DNA of 45,388 nt from Rhodoferax sp. (lineage in GTDB: Bacteria > Pseudomonadota > Gammaproteobacteria > Burkholderiales > Burkholderiaceae_C), in NCBI RefSeq assembly GCF_028689305.1, contig NZ_JAQTWM010000024.1, positions 1 through 45,388 on the forward strand. Direction: 5' to 3'. The notes beneath the pieces are model-generated. The model made no database searches and was not told the origin of the DNA. It worked only from the letters and a program-made list of their open reading frames with translations. Position 1 is the first letter of the stretch. Each line of letters begins with the position of its first letter. Both the position numbers and the translations under genes were made by a program. Shown here piece by piece: positions 11,940-18,495 of the stretch.

Positions 11940-12442
11940 TGCTGGCCCCTGTATCCTTGCGCCTGTGCCGAGTGGATTATGCTGATCCAGAACATGTTCG
12001 GATTCTGGTTGATTTACTCGATGGTTATGCCCGTGACCCGGCCGGAGGCGGCGAACCCTTGTCGACCTTTGTCAAGGCCAATTTGCCAGCCGCCTTGCGG
12101 TCACGGCCTTTTATGTTCAGTGTGCTGGCTTTTGATGAAACACAGGACTCGATGCCCGTTGGTCTGATCAACTGTGTCGAAGGTTTTTCTACTTTCGCCT
12201 GCCAGCCTCTGGTGAACATCCATGATGTGGTGGTGGTTGCTACACATCGCGGGCAAGGTATCGGAGAACAGATGTTGGCATTGGTTGAACAACTGGCGCG
12301 TGAGCGCGGTGCCTGCAAATTGACACTGGAAGTGCTTTCTGGCAACACCGCAGCGACCCGCCTGTACCGACGTATCGGCTTTGAAAACTACCAGTTGGAG
12401 CCGACCATGGGGCATGCCCTGTTCATGCAGAAGTGGCTTTAA
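11939..12442 (+). CDS. GNAT-family N-acetyltransferase
   Basis: This 167-residue protein has the acetyl-CoA site of the GNAT fold: HDVVVVATHRGQGIGEQML carries the Q/RxxGxG/A signature, and LEVLSGNTAATRLYRRIGFENY is the C-terminal motif in which a bulge and helix hold coenzyme A. The N-terminal third (LLDGYARDPAGGGEPL) reminds me of acetyltransferases of unknown substrate found singly in betaproteobacteria. The substrate cannot be read from sequence. The ATG overlaps the glmM stop (TGATG) and GAGGA precedes it by about six bases, so it is translated with glmM; a GTG at 11933 is a weaker alternative. Confidence 0.85.
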   Translation: MLAPVSLRLCRVDYADPEHVRILVDLLDGYARDPAGGGEPLSTFVKANLPAALRSRPFMFSVLAFDETQDSMPVGLINCVEGFSTFACQPLVNIHDVVVVATHRGQGIGEQMLALVEQLARERGACKLTLEVLSGNTAATRLYRRIGFENYQLEPTMGHALFMQKWL

Positions 12443-12453
12443 AACGCAGGTTT

Positions 12454-12484
12454 AAAAAAAAGGGCCGGTCTTGCGACCAGCCCT
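12454..12484 (-). terminator. Rho-independent terminator of the phasin gene
   Basis: Read on the minus strand, GGGCTGGTC, a short loop and GACCGGCCC form a stem with one mismatch, followed by eight T residues. It lies about 170 bases past the phasin stop, giving a long 3' untranslated region (12485-12656) in which I see no gene. Confidence 0.75.
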
Positions 12485-12656
12485 GAAGGGATCCCTGAAC
12501 CTGAAGGTTTCGAAAGGACCCGAGGAGACAACTTGCAGAAACCATGGGTTTCAAAATCTAACCAGCACCGAGTATCTCAGGGTTTTCCCTTTATCTTTAG
12601 AGTTGGTGTGCTAATTTTTAAACATCTGCGTCAAGTACGACACAGGACAATTCAAA

Positions 12657-13199
12657 TCAACGCTTTTTGGCGGCCGGTTTGGCAGCGTTAACAGCGGTGT
12701 TGGCCACTGCGTTGAAGTTTGCTTCAGCCACATCTGTTGCTTGTTTAACAGCCTTTTGTACCGACTCCAGGGCGTTGTTGGCAGCAGCTACGGCGCTCTT
12801 CATGACAGCTACGGCTGTTTCGGAACCTGCAGGTGCATTTTTGGCAGCTGAATCAATCAGGCCAGCAAATTTTTGCTGAGCATCCGCAGCCTGGCTTTCC
12901 ATGGTTTTGGTGAATTCGCTGGTGGTACCTGTGGCGATTTCATACAGGTGACGGCTGTAAGCAGCAGTTTTTTCTGCCAGAGGCTGCAGCAGCCCGGATT
13001 GCAGGGCCAGCAACTCTTGTGCGTCTTTGACACTCAGCAAGGCCTTGGCGTTTTCGCCGGATTCAGCCAGAGCCGCTTTGGAGGCGCTCATGTTCAGTTC
13101 AACAATTTTTTCAACGCCTTCAAAAGCCTTGGCGGTCAGGCCCAACAGGGTTTCTACATTTGCTTTTTGCGCAGCCAGAACTTGTTCTACGGTCATCAT
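12657..13199 (-). CDS. phaP: Phasin, polyhydroxyalkanoate granule-associated protein
   Basis: Phasins coat polyhydroxyalkanoate granules and control their size and number. The 180-residue protein is almost all amphipathic helix: [20 protein letters not shown], then [19 protein letters not shown], then a central part with [19 protein letters not shown], and an alanine-, asparagine- and lysine-rich tail ending AAKPAAKKR. This matches the phasin_2 family layout, including the EQ-AxQKANVE opening. GGAGAG six bases before the ATG at 13199 fixes the start; the other in-frame ATG at 13205 abuts that site. The gene has a near-consensus promoter flanked by two TGC-rich near-palindromes, as expected for control by the PhaR repressor. 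It is monocistronic. Confidence 0.9.
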   Translation of the reverse strand: MMTVEQVLAAQKANVETLLGLTAKAFEGVEKIVELNMSASKAALAESGENAKALLSVKDAQELLALQSGLLQPLAEKTAAYSRHLYEIATGTTSEFTKTMESQAADAQQKFAGLIDSAAKNAPAGSETAVAVMKSAVAAANNALESVQKAVKQATDVAEANFNAVANTAVNAAKPAAKKR

Positions 13200-13261
13200 T
13201 TTCATCTCTCCATCGGTTGAATAAAAAATATCTGCTCCGTAACTGAGTTGAACTCTGTTCA

Positions 13262-13276
13262 TGTTGCAGTGCAGCA
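13262..13276 (-). promoter_or_regulatory. Downstream PhaR-like operator of the phasin gene
   Basis: TGTTGCAGTGCAGCA is a 15-bp near-palindrome (TGYTGCA-N-TGCARCA). It lies just downstream of the -10 box at about +2 to +16. It fits CTGC-N3-GCAG, which I recall for PhaR of Paracoccus, with one mismatch. Confidence 0.6.
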
Positions 13277-13284
13277 TGTTGTGA

Positions 13285-13312
13285 ATTATAGGGAGAACTT
13301 TGAAGCATGCAA
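13285..13312 (-). promoter_or_regulatory. Sigma-70 promoter of the phasin gene
   Basis: On the minus strand, TTGCAT (13312-13307) and a perfect TATAAT (13290-13285) are separated by 16 bases. Transcription should start near 13278, leaving a leader of about 80 bases before the phasin ATG. Confidence 0.75.
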
Positions 13313-13320
13313 GCACTATT

Positions 13321-13335
13321 TGTTGCAATGCAGCA
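13321..13335 (-). promoter_or_regulatory. Upstream PhaR-like operator of the phasin gene
   Basis: TGTTGCAATGCAGCA differs from the downstream site at one base and lies just upstream of the -35 box. The two sites start 59 bases apart and bracket the core promoter, a layout suited to repression. Confidence 0.6.
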
Positions 13336-13486
13336 ACTTAGTCTGTGTCACCTAAAAAAGAGATCATTTCATCCATACGACACCATCCTGTGACCATGAC
13401 TGTCGCTTTGCGTATCACCAATCGGTGGTTATCCGAAACCGAAATTGAAGCCTTTGAGTGGGCGAGTGCGTCGTGCAATTGGCACC

Positions 13487-14011
13487 AAAGATGTTGATGC
13501 ATTGATCCAGATTGGTTGACGTGTATTGCGCCGCAAGTTTGCCGAGGCGGATAGGGGTCTGTCAGTCGTCAATTTTGCGGTGACTGAAACCGGCACCTTG
13601 TTTTGGTGGAAAACGAGGGTCATGGTCGTATGTGCACCACGGCACCCAGGGTGCATATGGCCATCACTGGCATTGAAAAGACGGTGGAAAAACTGGAGCA
13701 AGGCCCATCGTTGCTGAGTTGGCTGACACGGTCAGCTACCGGGCAATCGGTCACCACTTCTGTCAACATGATCACCGGGCCGCGTCGACCCGATGAGAAA
13801 GATGGACCGCGGGAAGTTCATTGACGGATATTCTGGCGCGATTGTGCAAGGACGCCCAGGCTCGCCCGGAAGGTGAAGAGGTTGCTTGCGTGGCAGCGGT
13901 GCGGCGCATCGCATGACGGTGTCAGCGGTTTGGCGTGCCTGGTCGCAGGTATGTCGCACATCGGGCTTGTACAAGCGGTTGCGGGATCTGTTGAAGAAGC
14001 GGCACAAGTAA
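13487..14011 (+). pseudogene. Decayed lutB-like gene (lactate-utilisation iron-sulfur protein)
   Basis: Pieces of a LutB/YkgF-type protein appear in order but in different frames. First comes TKDVDALIQIG, then a TGA at 13517-13519 where an Arg codon CGA is expected, then in the same frame LRRKFAEADRGLSVVNFAVT. Near 13603 the frame shifts, and VENEGHGRMCTTAPRVHMAI, GIEKTVEKLEQ and LLSWLTRSATGQSV follow, ending GPRRPDEKDGPREVH-stop at 13824. The next recognisable piece (LTDILARLCKDAQARPEGEE, from 13821) would belong much later in LutB, so the ferredoxin-like cysteine region is deleted. A last piece runs from 13913 to the TAA at 14011. Intact LutB proteins are about 470 residues. No lutA or lutC is nearby. 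The later fragments are less certain than the middle. Confidence 0.7.
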
Positions 14012-14062
14012 AACCCGCCGTGCGGCTGAAAGTGCCGGTCATGCTGGCAAAATCAGGGCCAT

Positions 14063-14536
14063 ATGAATGACGCTTTCCAGCCTTCAATCGCCCAGGTCTG
14101 CCGCCCGGCCAGCCCTCAACCCGAACCCCGTTCTGGCTACAAAGTCTTTCGCACCATTGGTACCCGCTGGATGGACAACGATGCCTACGGGCACGTCAAC
14201 AATGTGGTTTATTACAGTTGGTTTGATACGGCGGTGAACACCTACCTGATTGAACAGGGTGTGCTGGATATCCATCATGGGCAGACCATTGGTCTGGTTG
14301 CTGAAACGCACTGCAACTATTTTGCGCCGCTGGCTTTTCCGCAATCGGTGCAGGCCGGGATTCGTGTTGCTAAGCTGGGCAATACCAGTGTGCGTTATGA
14401 AGTGGGCTTGTTTGCACAAGATGAGCCGTTGACAGCCGCCAAAGGCCACTTCATTCACGTTTATGTGGACCGGCTAACGCGACGTCCGATGCCGCTTCCT
14501 GCCAATTTCATACATGTCCTGGAAAAACTTTTATGA
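14063..14536 (+). CDS. Hotdog-fold acyl-CoA thioesterase (4HBT family)
   Basis: The protein is 157 residues and carries the 4-hydroxybenzoyl-CoA thioesterase motif RWMDNDAYGHVNNVVYYSWF near residues 35-55. The Asp of MDNDAYGHVNN is the usual catalytic residue and the HVNN segment packs against coenzyme A. The N-terminal 25 residues are a proline-rich extension. Such proteins are usually cytoplasmic and hydrolyse medium or long acyl-CoA; the actual substrate is unknown. The gene begins just after the lutB remnant and overlaps the next gene by four bases (ATGA), so the two are one transcription unit. Confidence 0.88.
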   Translation: MNDAFQPSIAQVCRPASPQPEPRSGYKVFRTIGTRWMDNDAYGHVNNVVYYSWFDTAVNTYLIEQGVLDIHHGQTIGLVAETHCNYFAPLAFPQSVQAGIRVAKLGNTSVRYEVGLFAQDEPLTAAKGHFIHVYVDRLTRRPMPLPANFIHVLEKLL

Positions 14537-15255
14537 CAACCATTTCTGCCAACCTGATGCCATATGCCCAAGCGGTGGACGACACCATCACTTCGCGTAT
14601 GTCGACACGTGCCTTTACTGCGCAGCCGGTATTGCGTGATGTTTTGACACATCTGCTGGAGGTGGCCAGCCGCGCTCCGTCAGGCACCAATACCCAGCCC
14701 TGGAAAGTCTACGTACTCCAGGGAGAAAGCCGCAATCAACTGGTCAGCAAGGTGTGTTCAGCCCATGATGCCTTGCGCGCTGACCCCGGCCTGGCCGCAG
14801 AATATTGTGAAGAGTACGACTATTACCCTGAGAAATGGGTGAGTCCCTACATAGACCGTCGCCGCGAAAACGGTTGGGGTCTGTATGGACTGCTAGGCAT
14901 TGGCAAGGGTGACAAAGACAAGATGCACCTGCAGCATCAGCGCAACTACCGCTTTTTTGACGCACCTGTAGGGTTGATGTTTACCATTGACCGGGTCATG
15001 GGGCGCGGTTCCCTGTTGGACTATGGCATGTTTTTGCAGAGCTTGATGGTCAGCGCCCAGGCGCATGGGTTGCATACCTGTCCGCAAGCAGCTTGGAACG
15101 TCTTTTCAAAACTGGTGTTGCCACATATTGGTGCGGGTACAGATGAAATGCTGGTGTGTGGCATGGCCTTGGGTTATGCCGACGAAACCGACACGGTCAA
15201 TCAATTCCACACCCCCAGAGTCAAGGTTGATGAGTTTACTCATTGGCTGGATTGA
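14533..15255 (+). CDS. Nitroreductase-family FMN oxidoreductase
   Basis: This 240-residue protein belongs to the NfsB/PnbA-like nitroreductases, which use FMN and NAD(P)H and usually act as dimers. SRMSTRAF near residue 21 and APSGTNTQPWKVYVL near residue 48 contact FMN phosphate and ring. LLDYGMFLQSLMVSAQAHGL is the helix at the dimer and cofactor interface, and CGMALGYAD is the C-terminal signature. The natural substrate is not predictable; quinones or nitroaromatics are typical. It is coupled to the upstream thioesterase by a four-base overlap. Nothing in the following 124 bases encodes a product. Confidence 0.9.
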   Translation: MTTISANLMPYAQAVDDTITSRMSTRAFTAQPVLRDVLTHLLEVASRAPSGTNTQPWKVYVLQGESRNQLVSKVCSAHDALRADPGLAAEYCEEYDYYPEKWVSPYIDRRRENGWGLYGLLGIGKGDKDKMHLQHQRNYRFFDAPVGLMFTIDRVMGRGSLLDYGMFLQSLMVSAQAHGLHTCPQAAWNVFSKLVLPHIGAGTDEMLVCGMALGYADETDTVNQFHTPRVKVDEFTHWLD

Positions 15256-15379
15256 CCTGAATCCCCTCCACGACGGTTCATTCATCAGTGGATTGTTAAT
15301 ATAGACACCAACATGCGGTCTGGACCATGTCAAAGTTCAGCCTTAGGATTGGTTTGGCAAGCGATTCAGGAGAATAAAA

Positions 15380-15742
15380 ATGCGTACGGATATGTTTCAG
15401 CATTCGTTGGAAGACCTTAACGGGTCAACCGCGGACATTGAGGCCTCGGCCCTGATTTCAACGGATGGTTTGATGATTGCATCGGCTCTACCGCAGGGAA
15501 TGGATGAGGACCGTATTGGCGCCATGTCTGCTGCCCTGTTGTCCCTTGGCGAACGCACGGCTCGCGAATTGGCGCGAGGAAAACTGGAGCGTGTGTTGAT
15601 TCAGGGTGAGCGCGGTTATGTGATCATGAGCGCAGCCGGTCCTGAAGCGGTGTTGACGGTTCTGGCCAAATCCAACGCCAAACTGGGCCTGATTTTCCTG
15701 GATATCAAGCGTGCGGCCGAAACGCTGTCTAAATTGATTTGA
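15380..15742 (+). CDS. Roadblock/LC7-domain protein, first gene of the six-gene operon
   Basis: The protein is a single 120-residue Roadblock/LC7 domain: IEASALISTDGLMIASALP is the first strand pair, DRIGAMSAALLSLGERTARE the long helix, and GYVIMSAAGPEAVLTVLAKS with LGLIFLDIKRAAETL the C-terminal strands and helix. Roadblock proteins form dimers and often regulate small Ras-like GTPases (for example MglB acts on MglA), but no GTPase gene is in the window. AGGAGA six bases before the ATG makes a strong ribosome binding site. A 124-base gap precedes it, in which TAATAT at 15297-15302 is only a weak -10 candidate. It opens a compact operon of uncharacterised signalling proteins. Confidence 0.9.
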   Translation: MRTDMFQHSLEDLNGSTADIEASALISTDGLMIASALPQGMDEDRIGAMSAALLSLGERTARELARGKLERVLIQGERGYVIMSAAGPEAVLTVLAKSNAKLGLIFLDIKRAAETLSKLI

Positions 15743-15753
15743 TGGAGGTCCGT

Positions 15754-16248
15754 ATGGGTCTTACAGATATGTCTTTGCCTGCAGTTCCTTCGACAGGCTA
15801 CACGCTGACCTACACCGATGGTACGTCGCGTCAGGTCTATGCGACTGAATTGGAAGTACCGTTTCCTTTGGGTCGCCTGATTGTTTCCCGCACGGATTTG
15901 GCCGGCGTCATCACACATGCCAACGACGCTTTTGTCGAAATGAGCGGGTATTCTCGGGATGAGCTGATTGGCTCGCCGCACCATATTCTTCGTCACCCGG
16001 ATATGCCCAAGATAGCTTTCAAGGGGCTGTGGGAGGACTTGAAGGCCGGGAAAAAATGGCACGGTTATGTCAAGAACCTGCGTAAAGATGGTGCCTATTA
16101 CTGGGTTTATGCGACGGCAGTCCCCAATATTCGCAATGGGGTCATCGTGGGCTACACATCGGTTCGCCGTAAGCCATCGCGTACCCGGGTCAACGAATTG
16201 ATTCCGCTTTATCAACAGTGGCTGGCGCAGGAGAGGGCAGCAACATGA
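15754..16248 (+). CDS. Free-standing Aer-type PAS domain protein
   Basis: This 164-residue protein is essentially one PAS domain with no membrane segment and no methyl-accepting or kinase domain. It resembles the FAD-binding PAS of the aerotaxis receptor Aer: RHPDMPK at residues 80-86, Trp93 in GLWEDL, Trp102 in KKWHGYVKNLRKDG, and YYWVYATAVP. The spacing between Arg80, Trp93 and Trp102 equals that of Arg57, Trp70 and Trp79 of Aer as I remember it, and His81 and Asp83 match Aer His58 and Asp60. It may therefore bind FAD and sense redox state or oxygen. GGAGG five bases before the ATG at 15754 fixes the start. It follows the Roadblock gene by 11 bases and overlaps the next gene. Confidence 0.88.
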   Translation: MGLTDMSLPAVPSTGYTLTYTDGTSRQVYATELEVPFPLGRLIVSRTDLAGVITHANDAFVEMSGYSRDELIGSPHHILRHPDMPKIAFKGLWEDLKAGKKWHGYVKNLRKDGAYYWVYATAVPNIRNGVIVGYTSVRRKPSRTRVNELIPLYQQWLAQERAAT

Positions 16249-16994
16249 CACTTCAATTTTTGATTGCCCCTGATTTCTCCCCTGATCGTTTTGCTGGCTG
16301 GCACATGCTCAATACCGTGCTGCAGCGGCGCTCCGGTATCCATTTGCACTTGGTGACGCCGGTTAGTGCACAGGAGCAGGCCGATGCCTTGGCTGCTGGG
16401 CAGGCTGACATCGTTTATGCCAATCCGTTTGACGCCACAGACATGATTCGGTCGATGGGGTATATCCCCTTTGCCCGCCCGGCGCAACGTTATGATGAGA
16501 TGGTGATTGCAACGGGTGCAGAGTCAGGACTGAAAAGTCTTGAAGAACTCAAGCCGGGCTGCAGGATTGCCCTGACCGACAACCGGGACGTCAAATTGAT
16601 CGGCCTGCGTTTGCTGGAGCCGGCGGATCTTGCTGAATCGTTGATTGAGTGGGTCCAGGTGGATAGTTACCAGGCGGCTGCCCGGAAAGCCATCAAGGGT
16701 GAAGTGGACGCGGCCTTCTTTCTGGCGGATGCCTTTGCCTCGTTGACGCGTATTTCACGAGCTCAACTGCATGTGCTGGTTGAAAGTGCCATCAGCGATA
16801 TTTCGCACGTTTTATTGGCTCATCCCCGCGTCATATCTGATTTGCCTGCTATCAAAAATGCTTTTGTGGAGATCGGGAAAATGCCTGGCGACAACGACTT
16901 GTTGGAAGCGCTGGGTTTGCCCAAGGGGTTTGAATCCCTGAGTCAGGAACAGGCCGAATTCATGATTGACCTCATGGACACGTTGTTGGACTGA
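16245..16994 (+). CDS. PhnD-like periplasmic-binding-protein fold without a signal peptide
   Basis: The 249-residue protein has the type 2 binding-protein fold of the phosphate/phosphonate PhnD family: it opens with LQFLIAPDFSPDRFAGWHML, and has QADALAAGQADIVYANPFDA, the hinge region CRIALTDNRDVKLIGLRLLE and the second lobe IKGEVDAAFFLADAF. Normal PhnD proteins are exported, but this one starts directly in the first strand with no hydrophobic leader, so it should stay in the cytoplasm. No ABC permease or ATPase is adjacent, so it is more likely a ligand sensor than a transport component. The start at 16245 overlaps the PAS stop (ATGA); GGAGAGG lies eight bases upstream. The ligand is unknown. 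Confidence 0.8.
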   Translation: MTLQFLIAPDFSPDRFAGWHMLNTVLQRRSGIHLHLVTPVSAQEQADALAAGQADIVYANPFDATDMIRSMGYIPFARPAQRYDEMVIATGAESGLKSLEELKPGCRIALTDNRDVKLIGLRLLEPADLAESLIEWVQVDSYQAAARKAIKGEVDAAFFLADAFASLTRISRAQLHVLVESAISDISHVLLAHPRVISDLPAIKNAFVEIGKMPGDNDLLEALGLPKGFESLSQEQAEFMIDLMDTLLD

Positions 16995-17005
16995 GGCCTG
17001 TTTTC

Positions 17006-17593
17006 ATGGATCAAACCCCTGAACAGATGGAGCGGCTGGCGCGCAGGACCATGCGTCGTCATGCTCGGTTCTTGAAACAGAACGTTCTGGACACGCGTGT
17101 TCATTCGGCACGACTTGACGCAGCACTGCTGTTGCCGGGGGCCGAGCCTGTCCAGGGGGCTTTGGCAGATCTGTTTGCCAGTGTTGGTGCCGAGCAAGCC
17201 CAATTCAAGCGTGATGCGTTGAGTCTTGCCAGGGAGCGTCTGGCTCCTCATGTGTCGAGTTGGTTTGAATCACAAATTGACGCACCTGTACTGCCACGCA
17301 TCACTCCACTGGCAACACGCTGGAGTGTGCTGGCCATTCCGTCTGCAGACATTTCCACTCGGGCGCGTCGCTGCAGCGTGGACGATTCGCGTGCATTGGC
17401 CGCTCAGGTGATTGATGCTGTCGCGCAGGGTGATGCCCAAGGTGAACAGTTGTTTTTGCATCATTGTGTGACCTGTCATGACAACTTGGCGTTCATGCTG
17501 GCCAGACGGGCTTTGCTGAAAGCCAATACGCGCCTGCCACCCGGCTGGGATACGGTGAGTCAGCAACTAGAACAAGCCATGCAAGTCGTATGA
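17006..17593 (+). CDS. Unknown protein with a CxxCH motif, operon member
   Basis: I do not recognise this 195-residue protein. It is mostly helical, begins with a basic stretch (MERLARRTMRRHARFLKQNV), and has no signal peptide or membrane segment. Near the C-terminus HHCVTCHDN gives His152-His153-Cys154-x-x-Cys157-His158, formally a CxxCH motif. Covalent haem attachment needs export to the periplasm, which is not visible here, so a metal or redox-active Cys pair is as likely. The gene lies 11 bases after the PhnD-like gene and overlaps the next one by four bases, so it belongs to the same operon and presumably the same complex or pathway. Confidence 0.7.
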   Translation: MDQTPEQMERLARRTMRRHARFLKQNVLDTRVHSARLDAALLLPGAEPVQGALADLFASVGAEQAQFKRDALSLARERLAPHVSSWFESQIDAPVLPRITPLATRWSVLAIPSADISTRARRCSVDDSRALAAQVIDAVAQGDAQGEQLFLHHCVTCHDNLAFMLARRALLKANTRLPPGWDTVSQQLEQAMQVV

Positions 17594-18495
17594 AGGTGAT
17601 TCTGTCGGGTTTTTCCCAACGAGATGGGTTGGTGTTTGACATGTTTTTAAAGCGCTCCTTGCCGACTTGGAGGTGGCAAAGTGTGCCTCCCGGTCGCGAC
17701 AGCGCCTTTCCTGAGGCAGATCTTTTGATCGTTGACCTTGCTGCTTGTGGCTGGGCTCAGTATTCGGAGTTGGCACAAGCGCGGTTGATGGCTGCAACAG
17801 CTGGCCAAGTAGCGATTCTGCTGGTGTCAGCACAGGACCGGTCGTGGAGTCAAAAGTTGCCTGCTGATCAGCATACCCTTTGGATCTGGCTGGCCAAGCC
17901 TTACGGCAGTCAGGGGATGCTCCGAGCGCTGAAGCAGGCAGAAGTCCTGTGCCAGAACCGACGAGCGCCGAGCCGAGATCAAAATTCAGTCCCAATGGGA
18001 GTGGGCACGTCGTTGGCGAGACAAACACAGCCGCCCGAGGCAGAGCAGGGTGTGGCGGCTGTCAGCCCTGCGCCAACCGGTCAGCAGGTCAAACCTCAGG
18101 TTCCGGCGGTCAGTGCCCCTGTGCCTGAATTCAGTCTTGTGGAGCTGGCAGCCCGGCTTGACCGTTTGCCGGTTGATCGGTTTTTGCTGCTCAGAAAATT
18201 GCTGACCGGTTTGCGGCAGAAGCAACCGTTCGAGATCCGGTTTACTGTCCAACATTTCCTGATTGTCCATCCTGTGGATGGCTGGGTGGCCAGCAACACA
18301 CCGATCAAGGTCATCATGCAGGTCTGTACCAGTGATACCTTGGCGCGCTCTGTGTCGGTGCGGGAAATGACGGTTGACCAGACGGAAGCGCGTCTACTGC
18401 AACTGGGGATGACGCCACAGGAACTCAATGCCTTTTTGTTAGACATCGTGACGGCAACGCTACCCCCGTCAATTAACATGGACACTGGCTCATGA
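17590..18495 (+). CDS. Pseudo-receiver protein with an unknown C-terminal domain
   Basis: Residues 1-120 look like a response-regulator receiver domain: Asp49 in LLIVDLAACG is at the phospho-acceptor place, Ser80 in ILLVSAQD at the Thr/Ser place and Lys103-Pro104 in LAKPYG at the conserved Lys. The spacing (31 and 23 residues) is close to CheY. The acidic pair that binds magnesium at the end of strand 1 is missing (VILSGFSQRDG), so phosphorylation may not occur. A proline- and glutamine-rich linker (about 125-180) leads to a C-terminal domain I do not recognise (residues 185-300, with FEIRFTVQHFLIVHP). There is no obvious DNA-binding or enzymatic output domain. It overlaps both neighbours by four bases. 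Confidence 0.7.
   Translation: MKVILSGFSQRDGLVFDMFLKRSLPTWRWQSVPPGRDSAFPEADLLIVDLAACGWAQYSELAQARLMAATAGQVAILLVSAQDRSWSQKLPADQHTLWIWLAKPYGSQGMLRALKQAEVLCQNRRAPSRDQNSVPMGVGTSLARQTQPPEAEQGVAAVSPAPTGQQVKPQVPAVSAPVPEFSLVELAARLDRLPVDRFLLLRKLLTGLRQKQPFEIRFTVQHFLIVHPVDGWVASNTPIKVIMQVCTSDTLARSVSVREMTVDQTEARLLQLGMTPQELNAFLLDIVTATLPPSINMDTGS

Noticed and set aside
13873-14070. Open frame of 65 codons within the lutB remnant.
   Set aside because: It lies in a different frame from the recognisable LutB pieces and has no similarity; it is an accidental frame in decayed DNA.
16838-16866. Sequence GCCTGCTATCAAAAATGCTT as another copy of the dispersed repeat.
   Set aside because: Only the hairpin-like half is similar; the GGGCTAG block is absent at the expected distance and the protein sequence there is ordinary.
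17465-17479. Cytochrome c call for the CxxCH motif.
   Set aside because: No signal peptide or membrane segment is present and the neighbours are cytoplasmic signalling proteins, so covalent haem is unlikely.
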